DNA from: Pseudomonas sp. JQ170C
Lineage (GTDB): Bacteria; Pseudomonadota; Gammaproteobacteria; Pseudomonadales; Pseudomonadaceae
Length of the DNA: 64,000 bases
Direction: 5' to 3'
Assembly: GCF_035581345.1 (NCBI RefSeq)
Contig: NZ_CP141608.1
Location: 3,812,501 to 3,876,500 of the forward strand
Below, piece after piece: positions 10,129 through 18,094 of the stretch. Under the pieces are notes generated by a model. It made no database searches. It saw only the letters and a program-made list of their open reading frames with translations, and had not been told where the DNA came from. The position numbers and the translations under genes are program-made. Each line of letters starts with the position of its first letter. Within the stretch, counting starts at the first letter, position 1.

Positions 10129-11472
10129 TCAGACAGCCGCGGCTGCCCGTTGGTATTGGCTGGCCGGGTACGGCAGGCCCAGGTGGTCACGCAGGGTGCT
10201 GCCCTGGTAGTCGTGGCGGAACACACCGCGCTTTTGCAGCAGCGGCACCACCTCATCGACGAACACCTCGACACCGGAAGGGAACATGTCGGGCATGATG
10301 TTGAAGCCGTCGGCGGCGCCGGCACGGAACCAGTGTTCCAGGGTGTCAGCGACCTGCTCCGGGGTGCCGACTATCAGCCGGTGGCCCACCAGAATCCGTC
10401 GCGACAGCTCACGAATGGTCAGGTTCTCCCGGCGCGCCAGGTTCAACTGGGCTTCGAGAAAACCATGGGAGCCGCGCTCGAAGGCATTGACCGGGCCGAT
10501 ACGCTCCCAGGGCAACGGCGCATCCAGCTGCAACTCGCTGACCGCCAGCCCTACCCGCGCGGCCACCTGGTTGATCAGCCCTTCTTCGCCGTAATAGGCA
10601 TTGAGCTCATCGAAGCGCGCCTGGGCCTCGGCCTCGGTGCTGCCGATCACGGTCGACAGCCCCGGCATGATCTTCAGGTGCTCGGGGTTGCGCCCCCACT
10701 GGCGGGCGCGCTGCTTCATCTCCTGGTAGAACGCCAGGCCATCGACCAGGGTGGTCTGGGTGGTGAAGATCGCATCGGCATAGCGCGAGCCCAGGGCCTT
10801 GCCGCCTTCGGAGGAGCCTGCCTGCACCAGCACCGGCCGCCCCTGGGGCGAGCGCGGCAGGTTCAGCGGCCCCTTGACCGAAAAGTGCTGGCCGACAAAG
10901 TCGATGGCATGGACCTTGGACGGGTCGGCAAAGCGACCGCCCTGGGCATCGCCGATCACCGCATCGTCTTCCCAGCTGTCCCAGAGCTTGAGGGTCACGT
11001 CGATGAACTCGTCGGCCCGGGCATAGCGGTCGACATGCCGCGGCGCCCCGGCCAGGCCGAAGTTCTGCGCGGCTGCATCGCCGGCATTGGTGACCACGTT
11101 CCAGGCGGCGCGACCGCCGCTGATATGGTCGAGTGAGCTGAAGCGCCGGGCCAGGTTGAACGGGTCGTTGTAGCTGCTCGAGGCCGTGGCGATCACGCCG
11201 ATATGGCGGGTAGCCAGGGCCACGGCGGTGAGCAGCACGGTCGGCTCCAGGCGCCCGGCGGGCTGCTGGGCAATGTCACCGGCCAGCGCCGGGCCATCGG
11301 CAAGAAAAATCGCATCGAGCTTGCCGCGTTCGGCGATGCGGGCGATGTTGCGGTAGTACTCGACATCCAGGTAGGCGTCGGCGGCCACCTCGGCCTTGCG
11401 CCACGCCCCGGCGTGGGCGCCGAAGCCGAGGATGTTCATACCGATGCTCATCTGTGCGGTGGACTGGCTCAT
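10129..11472 (-). CDS. LLM-class FMN-dependent monooxygenase (NtaA/SnaA/DszA family)
   Basis: 447 residues of the bacterial luciferase-like fold, in the nitrilotriacetate/dibenzothiophene-sulfone/dimethyl sulfide monooxygenase branch. Features include the opening MSIGMNILGFGAHAGAWR, AERGKLDAIFLADG, the RHIGVIATASSSYNDPFNLARRFSSLDHISGGRAAWNVVT region and RPVLVQAGSSEGG. It should use FMNH2 and O2 to break a C-S or C-N bond. I start it at ATG 11472, which has GGAG seven bases upstream and begins at the family N-terminus; the frame stays open further upstream without a family match. It follows the DszC-like gene by 22 nt. Confidence 0.9.
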   Translation of the reverse strand: MSQSTAQMSIGMNILGFGAHAGAWRKAEVAADAYLDVEYYRNIARIAERGKLDAIFLADGPALAGDIAQQPAGRLEPTVLLTAVALATRHIGVIATASSSYNDPFNLARRFSSLDHISGGRAAWNVVTNAGDAAAQNFGLAGAPRHVDRYARADEFIDVTLKLWDSWEDDAVIGDAQGGRFADPSKVHAIDFVGQHFSVKGPLNLPRSPQGRPVLVQAGSSEGGKALGSRYADAIFTTQTTLVDGLAFYQEMKQRARQWGRNPEHLKIMPGLSTVIGSTEAEAQARFDELNAYYGEEGLINQVAARVGLAVSELQLDAPLPWERIGPVNAFERGSHGFLEAQLNLARRENLTIRELSRRILVGHRLIVGTPEQVADTLEHWFRAGAADGFNIMPDMFPSGVEVFVDEVVPLLQKRGVFRHDYQGSTLRDHLGLPYPASQYQRAAAAV

Positions 11473-11494
11473 GGCAACTCCAATGTGAGGGGGT

Positions 11495-12784
11495 TCAGAC
11501 GGCACTGGCTTCATCCCGTGCACCGCTGTCCTGTTGCGCGGCATGCAAGGCACGCCAGGCAGCGCCGGGGCTGATGCCGTTGAGGTAGTAGTTGCCCAGC
11601 GCCTGCTCGCGGTAGATGGCCGGGTTGTGCGAAGCCAGGGTGCGGGCGTTGCGCCAGTGGCGGTCCAGGCGCCGGGCCTGGCTGGTGGCCGAGGCGCCGC
11701 CCACCTCGAACAGCAAGGTGGTGGCTTCGAGTACCTGCTCCAGCACGATTTGCTGGGCCTGGAAGGTGCGGATGTCGGCCTCGACGTAGTGGGCTTCGGT
11801 GACCGCGCCGCCCTGCTCGGCCTCGTGCACCTGCTGCAGCACCTGGGCCACGTCCAGCACCAGGGCTTGCGCGGCATAGGCCAGGCTCGACAGGCGACCG
11901 ATCACCCGTTGCACCAGCGGATCCTCCTTGGGGCTCGACTGCCCGGGAACGCCGAAGGCGCGGGTGCGGCCCTGCACGAACGCGCTGGCGTCGCGCTGCA
12001 CGGCGCGGGCGATCCCCGCCAGGGTGGCCAGGTGGAACAGCTGGTAGTAGGCCGACAGGTACGATTCGGCGCGCAGTTCGCCCGGCTTGAAGCGGCGCAG
12101 CACCTGCTCCGGCGCCACGGCCACCCGGTTGAAGCGGGTGGTGCCGCTGCCACTCAGGCGCTGGCCGAAACCATCCCAGTCGTCCTCCAGGCGCACGCCG
12201 GGGGCCGAGGTCGAGACCACCACGCTGACGAAGTCCTTGTCGTCCACCGCCACCGCTGCCAGCCAGTCGGCGTAGATCGCGCCGGTGCAGTAGTACTTTT
12301 CGCCGTCCAGCAACCAGCCGGCTTCAGGTGCCTCGGGGTCGGCCGGGCTGAGCAGCACCGAGTTGCCGGTGGTGTCGGTGCGCTCGGCCATGGCCGCGCC
12401 CCACAGCTGCCCCGCCGCCACCTTGGCCAGCCAGTACTGGCGGGACTCGGCATCGTCGCTGGAGAGCCGGCCTTCGACAAAGCCGAAGTGGGCGCGGAAG
12501 ATCTGTGGCAGGTTGGAGTCGGCTTCGGCCAGGTCGATGAGCAGGCGAAACAGCACCGGCAGGCTGACCTGCGAGCCGCCCTGGGCCAGCGGCACACGCA
12601 GCGCGCCGAAGCCTGCCTCGCGCAGCCAGGTGACCGGCTCATGGGCCAGCTCACGCTGTTGTTCACGCTCGACCGCGCCTTGGGCAATGCGGGCGAACAC
12701 CGGGGCGTAGCGCGCCAGCAGGTGCGGATAGTCCAGGCCGGCGCTGCTGGCGGCCTGTGGGGTGTGCGGTTGATGGGCAGTCAT
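11495..12784 (-). CDS. DszC-like acyl-CoA dehydrogenase-fold monooxygenase (copy a)
   Basis: About 429 residues from ATG 12784, chosen because AAGGA stands six bases before it. An alternative ATG at 12808 overlaps the permease stop (ATGA) and would add eight residues. The protein has the DszC domain order: EAGFGALRVPLAQGGSQ, DGEKYYCTGAIYADWLAAVAV, FGQRLSGSGTTRFNRV, LLFEVGGAS and RHWRNARTLASHNP. It resembles copy b in this operon. Predicted role: FMNH2-dependent oxygenation at sulfur, in concert with the LLM enzyme. The substrate is unknown. Confidence 0.85.
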   Translation of the reverse strand: MTAHQPHTPQAASSAGLDYPHLLARYAPVFARIAQGAVEREQQRELAHEPVTWLREAGFGALRVPLAQGGSQVSLPVLFRLLIDLAEADSNLPQIFRAHFGFVEGRLSSDDAESRQYWLAKVAAGQLWGAAMAERTDTTGNSVLLSPADPEAPEAGWLLDGEKYYCTGAIYADWLAAVAVDDKDFVSVVVSTSAPGVRLEDDWDGFGQRLSGSGTTRFNRVAVAPEQVLRRFKPGELRAESYLSAYYQLFHLATLAGIARAVQRDASAFVQGRTRAFGVPGQSSPKEDPLVQRVIGRLSSLAYAAQALVLDVAQVLQQVHEAEQGGAVTEAHYVEADIRTFQAQQIVLEQVLEATTLLFEVGGASATSQARRLDRHWRNARTLASHNPAIYREQALGNYYLNGISPGAAWRALHAAQQDSGARDEASAV

Positions 12785-12804
12785 GGTGAGTCCTTGATGC
12801 GGGT

Positions 12805-13737
12805 TCATACCCGAGTGCTACGGGGGTCGACCCAGTGGTTGATCAGGTCGACGAGAAAATTGACGACCACATAAATGGCCGCCGCCAGCAGGGTGATGCC
12901 CAGCAGCAACGGCATGTCCTTGCTCAGGGCGGCATCGAGCATCAGCCGGCCGATGCCCTGGCGGGCGAAGAGCATTTCGATGATCACCGCCCCGCCCAGC
13001 AGGCTGGCGAAGACAAAGCCCGACAGCGTCACCAGCGACACCAGGGCATGACGCAGGGCGTGCTTGAGGCGCACCCCGGTCTCGGACATGCCGCGGGCCC
13101 GGGCCATGGCGATGAAGGGTTGTTCGAGGATGTCTTCAAGCTCCTGGCGCAGCACCTGGGTCAGCACCGCGGCCACCGGCAAGGCCAGCGCCAGGCTGGG
13201 CAGGATCAACGCCTGCCAGCTGCCGGAGCCCGAGGGCGGCAACAGGTGCCAGCCGAACGAGAACAGCAACAGCAGCACGATGCCGATCACGAACGACGGC
13301 GCCGACGACAGCACCAGCTCCGTGCCGGACACCAGTGATCGCACCCAGCGCGGCCGGTTGGCACTGAGCACCGCGCACACCACCGCCAGCAGCACCGACA
13401 CCAGGGCGGCGGCCAGCGACAGCTGCACCGTGGCACCCAGCTGGCCGCCGATCACTTGCAGCACCGGCATGCGCAGCCGGTACGACTCGCCCAGGTCGCC
13501 CTGGGCCAGGCGCCCCAGGTACTGGCCGTACTGCACCAGCAGCGGTTGGTCCAGGCCGTACTCGGCGCGCACCTGGGCGATCAGTTCGGCGCTGGGCATT
13601 GCATCGGGGCCGCCAAGAATCGCCAGGGCCGGGTCGCCGGCACTCAGGTTGATCGCCAGGAAGGTCAGGGTCGCCGCGCCCCAGAGCACGCCGACACCGG
13701 CCGCCAGGCGCCAGAAAATCCGCTGCAGCGTATTCAT
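12805..13737 (-). CDS. ABC transporter permease (DppB/OppB type)
   Basis: 310 residues. There is an N-terminal transmembrane helix with the RIFWRLAAGVGVLWGAATLTFLA pattern, the DppB-type periplasmic segment (YGLDQPLLVQYGQYLGRLAQGDLGES), and the BPD_transp_1 domain with EAA loop (ARARGMSETGVRLKHALRHALV). It ends INHWVDPR, as DppB proteins do. Its start overlaps the stop of the binding-protein gene (ATGA at 13734-13737), and its stop is 20 nt before the DszC-like start. It forms the membrane channel together with the DppC-like protein. Confidence 0.92.
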   Translation of the reverse strand: MNTLQRIFWRLAAGVGVLWGAATLTFLAINLSAGDPALAILGGPDAMPSAELIAQVRAEYGLDQPLLVQYGQYLGRLAQGDLGESYRLRMPVLQVIGGQLGATVQLSLAAALVSVLLAVVCAVLSANRPRWVRSLVSGTELVLSSAPSFVIGIVLLLLFSFGWHLLPPSGSGSWQALILPSLALALPVAAVLTQVLRQELEDILEQPFIAMARARGMSETGVRLKHALRHALVSLVTLSGFVFASLLGGAVIIEMLFARQGIGRLMLDAALSKDMPLLLGITLLAAAIYVVVNFLVDLINHWVDPRSTRV

Positions 13738-15443
13738 ATGCCCTCCTGGTCGAGCCAGACGCTGGTGAAGAACGGGGTGTTGTGCGAGGTGTCGAAGATC
13801 AAGCCCTTGACCGCCTTGCGGTAGGCCAGCAGCACATGGCTCTCGAACACCGGCACCGCCGGAATGGTTTGCGCCAGGCGCTCCTGGGCGGTGCGGTAGA
13901 GCCCGGTCAGTTCGGCCGGGTCGGTGGTGCTTCGGGCAGCGCTGAGCACCCGGTCCAGTTCGGCGTCGCGAAAGCGCCCGGCGTTCTGGCCGATCAGCTT
14001 GGCCGTGCTGATCGCCTGGCTGTGGTAGAGGATGAACAGGCCGTCCGGGGTGTTGGTGTGCCAGTAGCCGCCGCCGATCAGCTGGAAATCGCTGGCGTAG
14101 CGGCGCTGGGTGACCTGCGCCAGGGGCAGCAGGTCGATGTCGATTTCCAGGCCGATCTTTTTCAGGTCCGACTGAATGGCCACGGCGATGCTGCTGGGGT
14201 AGGCGGCGGTCTCGTAGGTGAGCAGGTGCGCGGCCAGGCGCTGGCCGTTCCTGACCCGATAACCCTGGTCATCGCGCTGCTGCCAGCCGGCCTGGTCGAG
14301 AATGCGGTTGGCCTCGTTCACGTCATAGGCCAGAACGTCCTTGAACGCCGGGTCGTAGTAGCGGGTGTTGGCGGCCAGGAAGTCGCCCTTGGCCAGGTAC
14401 TCGCCAAACCCGGTGATCCACGCCAGGCCGTCGCGGTCGATGGCCTTGGCCACTGCCCGGCGCACCTCGACGTCGTCAAAGGGAAAGCGCTCGACATTGA
14501 AGGTCAGGCTGCGAAACGGATTGGCCTTGCGGATGCGGCTGCGCAGTTCAAGGTCGGGGTTGCCGCGAATGGCCCGGGCGTTCTGGGTCGGGGCATCGAC
14601 GGTGAAGTCCGACTGGCCCGATTCCAGGGTGCTGAAGCGGATCATCGGCTCCGGGACGATGCTCAGTTCCAGCCGGTCCAGGTAGGCCTCGCCCTGGTGG
14701 CGGGTCACCGGCGGCGCCCAGTTGTAGCCCTTGCGCTTGACGAAGTTGGCGCCCTGGTCGCGGGTGTAGCTTTCCAGCACGAAAGGCCCGGAGCCGATCG
14801 GATGCTCGGCGATGCTCTTGGGCGCTTCGAGAATCTGGCGGGGCGAAATCATGCTCAGCCAGGATTGCGCCAGCACATCGAGAAACGGCGAGTACGGCTC
14901 GCGCAGGTGCGCCTCGAAGGTGTACTCATCGACGATGCGCCCGTCCACATAGGGGGCGATGTAGGCCGCCGCCAGGGGCGACTTGGTGGCCGGGTCGCGC
15001 ATGTGCTCCAGGTTGACCTGCAGCGCGCGGGCGTTGAATTTTTCGCCGTCGCTGAAGGTCACGTCGTCGCGCAGATGAAAGGTGTAGGTCTTGCCGTCGG
15101 CGGAGATGTCCCAGGCCTTGGCCAGCCACGGCGAGATATTGCCCTGCTCGTCCTGGTACAGCAGGCAGTCGAACAGGATGCGCCCCAGCCACTGCACATT
15201 GCCGTGGGAAATCGAGTGCACATCCAGGGTGGTGGTGTCCGAGGCGGTCGACACCCGCAGGGTGCCGCCGGGCTTGCCCGGTGCGGCCTCGAAGTAATCC
15301 TGGGCGGCATAGCTCAGGGTGCCGTTGCTGAACGTGCCGTCGATCGCGCTGGTACTACCGCCCTGCCCCGCGTCGCCCGCAGGCTCGCAGGCCGCGAGGG
15401 CCAACAGCGCGCCGAACAGGCCCAGCCGTGTGAATACACTCAT
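13734..15443 (-). CDS. ABC transporter substrate-binding lipoprotein (SBP family 5)
   Basis: 569 residues from ATG 15443, which has GGGAG upstream; the frame extends 11 codons further but a lipoprotein signal begins at this Met. The signal peptide ends in lipobox LAAC, so the protein should be anchored in the inner membrane facing the periplasm. The body is a DppA/OppA-type domain: HDDVTFSDGEKFNARALQVNLEH-like opening segment, IGSGPFVLESYTRDQGANFVKRKGYNW and NVERFPFDDVEVRRAVAKAIDRD. Its ligand is probably the organosulfur compound brought in by the TonB receptor encoded just upstream. Confidence 0.92.
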   Translation of the reverse strand: MSVFTRLGLFGALLALAACEPAGDAGQGGSTSAIDGTFSNGTLSYAAQDYFEAAPGKPGGTLRVSTASDTTTLDVHSISHGNVQWLGRILFDCLLYQDEQGNISPWLAKAWDISADGKTYTFHLRDDVTFSDGEKFNARALQVNLEHMRDPATKSPLAAAYIAPYVDGRIVDEYTFEAHLREPYSPFLDVLAQSWLSMISPRQILEAPKSIAEHPIGSGPFVLESYTRDQGANFVKRKGYNWAPPVTRHQGEAYLDRLELSIVPEPMIRFSTLESGQSDFTVDAPTQNARAIRGNPDLELRSRIRKANPFRSLTFNVERFPFDDVEVRRAVAKAIDRDGLAWITGFGEYLAKGDFLAANTRYYDPAFKDVLAYDVNEANRILDQAGWQQRDDQGYRVRNGQRLAAHLLTYETAAYPSSIAVAIQSDLKKIGLEIDIDLLPLAQVTQRRYASDFQLIGGGYWHTNTPDGLFILYHSQAISTAKLIGQNAGRFRDAELDRVLSAARSTTDPAELTGLYRTAQERLAQTIPAVPVFESHVLLAYRKAVKGLIFDTSHNTPFFTSVWLDQEGI

Positions 15444-15487
15444 GTGGTTCTCCCGCAGGTGCCGCGCGAACGGCACCCGCCCCTGGC

Positions 15488-17662
15488 TCAGAAGTTGTAG
15501 GCAATACCGGTGTAGGCACCGAAACCGTCACCCGGATACAGCGCCGCAGTGTCCTGGCCCTTGGCGTCGTAGGTGGGCAACAGTGCGGTGGCGTAGTCCT
15601 GGTCGGTGAGGTTCTTCAGGTCCAGGTACACCTGCCATTTGTTGTTCGGCGCGTCGTAGCCCAGGCGTGCGCCCCACAGGGTGTAGGACGGCGCGTAGAA
15701 ACTGTTGGCGTAGTCCACCGCCGTGCGCGAGGCCGTACGCACGTTGACCCCGGCGTAGAAGCCGTTGGCGTACTGGTAGAACAGCTCGCCCTGGTAGATG
15801 TGCTTGGGCAGGCCGGGCAGTTCGTTCTTGCTGAACAGCGGGTCGTGCTGGTAGTGGAAGTCGTTGAGGGTGTAGGCCTGGCGCCAGCTCAGCACATCGC
15901 CATTGGCGCGCTGCCACAGCTTGGTGGTCAGCCCCGCCTCGACGCCCTGGTGAATGGTCGGGCTGGCGTTGGCGGTCGACACCACCGAGGCCGAGGTAGT
16001 GGTGGCCGGGATGATCTCGACGTTGAGCAACTCGTCCTTGATCCAGGATTTGTACAAGGTCAGGCTGCCGTCGAAGATCTCCGAGCGACCGCGAATGCCC
16101 AGCTCCACGGTGTTGGCGCTTTGTGGCACCAGGGTCTTGGCGAAGTTGGTGGTGACCCCGGAGCCGGAGCTGGACCAGGAGCTGGGCGGGTCGATCGAAC
16201 GGCTGACGTTGCCGTACACCTGCACATCGGGCGTCAGGTAGTAGCGCAGGCCAGCCCGCGGCGCCAGCTTCCATTCCTGGTAGCGGTAGTGGCTGGGAAA
16301 GCTGCTGGTGTTGGGCCGGTCGCTGAAGCTCACATCGACGTTGCGCTTGACCTCGATGGCCGAGACACCGGTCGACAGGTACAGGTTGTCGGTCAGGCCC
16401 AGGTCATTGCCCAGGGTGAACACGTGGTCGAAGGAGCCGTCGTACTCGACCTGCTTCTGCAGCACACCGAGGTCCTTGTCACCCTTGTAGGTACGCACCC
16501 CCGAGCGGATGTGCTGGGTGCTGGTCCAGCCCGCCGTGGTGATGCTGGGCAAGCCCAGCAGTTCATCGCTGCGGGTGTAGTTGAGCGAGTAGTTGATGTC
16601 GCGCCAGTCCCAGTAGTTGGGGTTGACCGTGCTCTTCTTGCTGAGGATCTGCGGGTAGTTGTGGTAGACCAGGCCGGCCACCAGGGTCGAGTCGTCGTCG
16701 AAGGTGTAGGTGGTCTTGCTGCCGACCCAGGTCGAACCTTCCTTGGTCGAGTCGGAACGGGTGGCCTGGGTGGCCGGGTTGGTCTGGGTGGAGTTCTTTT
16801 TCAGTTGCGCCCGGGTCAGGGTGCCGGAGTTCTCGTGGTACTCCTCGCGGTAGCGGATGTACAGGCGAGTCTCGAGTTTCGGGTTGAAGCGATAGCCGAA
16901 GTTGCTCACCACGCCCTTGGCCTTGGTGAAAGTGAAATCCTGGTAGCCGTCGCGGCGCGAGTTGTCGACGCTGATGAAGTAGTCGCCACTGCCCGCCGTG
17001 CCGCCGGTGCTCAGGGTCTGCTTTTGCCAGCCGAAGCTGCCGCCCTCGACCTTGATGCGGTTGCCCGGTGCGGTAAGCCCCGACTGGGTGACGAAGTTGA
17101 TCGCCCCGCCCAGCGACAAGGCGCCGAACTCGAAGGCGTTGGCCCCGCGCAGGACTTCGGTGTAGCTCAGGCCCTGGGTGTCGAGCAGCTCATAGGGCGT
17201 GCCACCGGCGCCGGTCAGCGCCAGGCCGTCGAACAAGAACTTGGTGCCTTCGCGAAAGTAGCCGGGCGAGGTATTGGCGCCCGAGCCACGGATGGAAATC
17301 TTGATCGCATCGTTGCCACCGGCGGCCTGGGCATACACGCCCGGCTGGTAAGCCAGGGTGTCTTCCAGGGTCGCCGAACGGCCCTTCTCGACCTCGGCCT
17401 GGGTGACCAGGCTGGTGCCCCCGGGAATTTCGTCCAGTTGCGCCTGGGCCTGTTCCACCGGGGTGACTTTTGCGGCCTGGACCGTCACGGTTTCCAGGCG
17501 TTGTTCGGGTGCTGCGCCGTCCTGGGCCTCGGCCAAGGGGGCCAATGTCAGCAGTGCGGCGCCGACGCCGGCCAGTGTCCAGTCTCTCCCTACTACTTTG
17601 GTCGAATGAGTGCGTGTTGCGGATGTTGCCCGAGGCACGAAATTCAAGGTCTTGCTCCCCAC
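15488..17662 (-). CDS. TonB-dependent outer-membrane receptor
   Basis: 724 residues (GTG 17662). A TTG at 17647 has a better placed GGGGAG and may be the true start, shortening the protein by five residues. After a signal peptide there is a TonB box (ETVTV), a plug domain (SVKG-like TLEDTLAYQPGVYAQ, IRGSGAN, VLRGANAFEFGALSLGGAINFVT) and a beta-barrel ending with aromatic Phe (TGIAYNF). First gene of the ten-gene operon, 44 nt before the binding lipoprotein. The pairing with monooxygenases and a dipeptide-type importer suggests uptake of an organosulfur compound rather than iron. Confidence 0.9.
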   Translation of the reverse strand: MGSKTLNFVPRATSATRTHSTKVVGRDWTLAGVGAALLTLAPLAEAQDGAAPEQRLETVTVQAAKVTPVEQAQAQLDEIPGGTSLVTQAEVEKGRSATLEDTLAYQPGVYAQAAGGNDAIKISIRGSGANTSPGYFREGTKFLFDGLALTGAGGTPYELLDTQGLSYTEVLRGANAFEFGALSLGGAINFVTQSGLTAPGNRIKVEGGSFGWQKQTLSTGGTAGSGDYFISVDNSRRDGYQDFTFTKAKGVVSNFGYRFNPKLETRLYIRYREEYHENSGTLTRAQLKKNSTQTNPATQATRSDSTKEGSTWVGSKTTYTFDDDSTLVAGLVYHNYPQILSKKSTVNPNYWDWRDINYSLNYTRSDELLGLPSITTAGWTSTQHIRSGVRTYKGDKDLGVLQKQVEYDGSFDHVFTLGNDLGLTDNLYLSTGVSAIEVKRNVDVSFSDRPNTSSFPSHYRYQEWKLAPRAGLRYYLTPDVQVYGNVSRSIDPPSSWSSSGSGVTTNFAKTLVPQSANTVELGIRGRSEIFDGSLTLYKSWIKDELLNVEIIPATTTSASVVSTANASPTIHQGVEAGLTTKLWQRANGDVLSWRQAYTLNDFHYQHDPLFSKNELPGLPKHIYQGELFYQYANGFYAGVNVRTASRTAVDYANSFYAPSYTLWGARLGYDAPNNKWQVYLDLKNLTDQDYATALLPTYDAKGQDTAALYPGDGFGAYTGIAYNF

Positions 17663-17717
17663 CTGATTAAAAAAATAGGCGAGTTTCTATTGGTATAGTC
17701 AATCTCGAAGTGAGCTG

Positions 17718-17735
17718 TTGCAGCGACCGTGCCAA
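17718..17735 (-). promoter_or_regulatory. Sigma-54 (-24/-12) promoter of the organosulfur operon
   Basis: On the minus strand the sequence reads TTGGCACGGTCGCTGCAA. It has the invariant GG and GC separated by exactly 10 bases, and matches TGGCAC-N5-TTGC at all but one position. It lies about 55 bases before the TonB-receptor start, giving a predicted transcript start near 17706-17708. The only sigma-54 activator gene seen in the window is the SfnR-like one at 2481. Confidence 0.85.
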
Positions 17736-17774
17736 CCTTTAAAACCCTTGAATTACGGGGACTTGGCGCACAAT

Positions 17775-17804
17775 CCTCGGTTAAACAATTGTTCGGATTA
17801 GAGG
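17775..17804. promoter_or_regulatory. Candidate activator (UAS) palindrome
   Basis: A perfect 10-bp palindrome AACAATTGTT (17784-17793) lies about 55 bases upstream of the -24 element, flanked by CCTC on the left and GAGG on the right as a second, spaced dyad. It could be the binding site of the SfnR-like activator. The distance is on the short side for an enhancer site, so confidence is low. Confidence 0.35.
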
Positions 17805-18094
17805 CGATGTGTGGATCTGCTGTTGCCTGGCGAACAGTTGGCCGGGCGATAGATCAAGCCTTGGCAAAAATCGCCTTGATAGATTTGCTCGATAGGTTCA
17901 TCGACAGCCTTGATTAGCCCGTACATTCCGTAAGGGAATACACTACCGCGCATCCGCGTCATCCGAGCCCCGCGCCAGACAGGGCCTGCAACCAATCGTG
18001 ACCTCACCCCAGCCAACTGCGCTTGCGACGCCTTGTTGCCGGGCATGCCTATGCCTGTGGCTTTGTGCAGCCGCAAAAGAATAAGGAGATACTC
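17805..18094 (+). other. Leader region of the formate dehydrogenase operon, no gene seen
   Basis: With the preceding elements this completes a 432-base gap between divergent operons. No supported ORF or RNA gene was found. AAGGAG at 18083-18088 is the ribosome-binding site of fdoG. No clear promoter or FNR-type box was recognised. Confidence 0.5.

Noticed and set aside
10129..11877. 582-residue frame suggesting a long N-terminal extension of the LLM monooxygenase
   Set aside because: The first 135 residues overlap the upstream DszC-like gene in another frame and have Arg/Pro-rich shadow composition. ATG 11472 has a ribosome-binding site and the family N-terminus.
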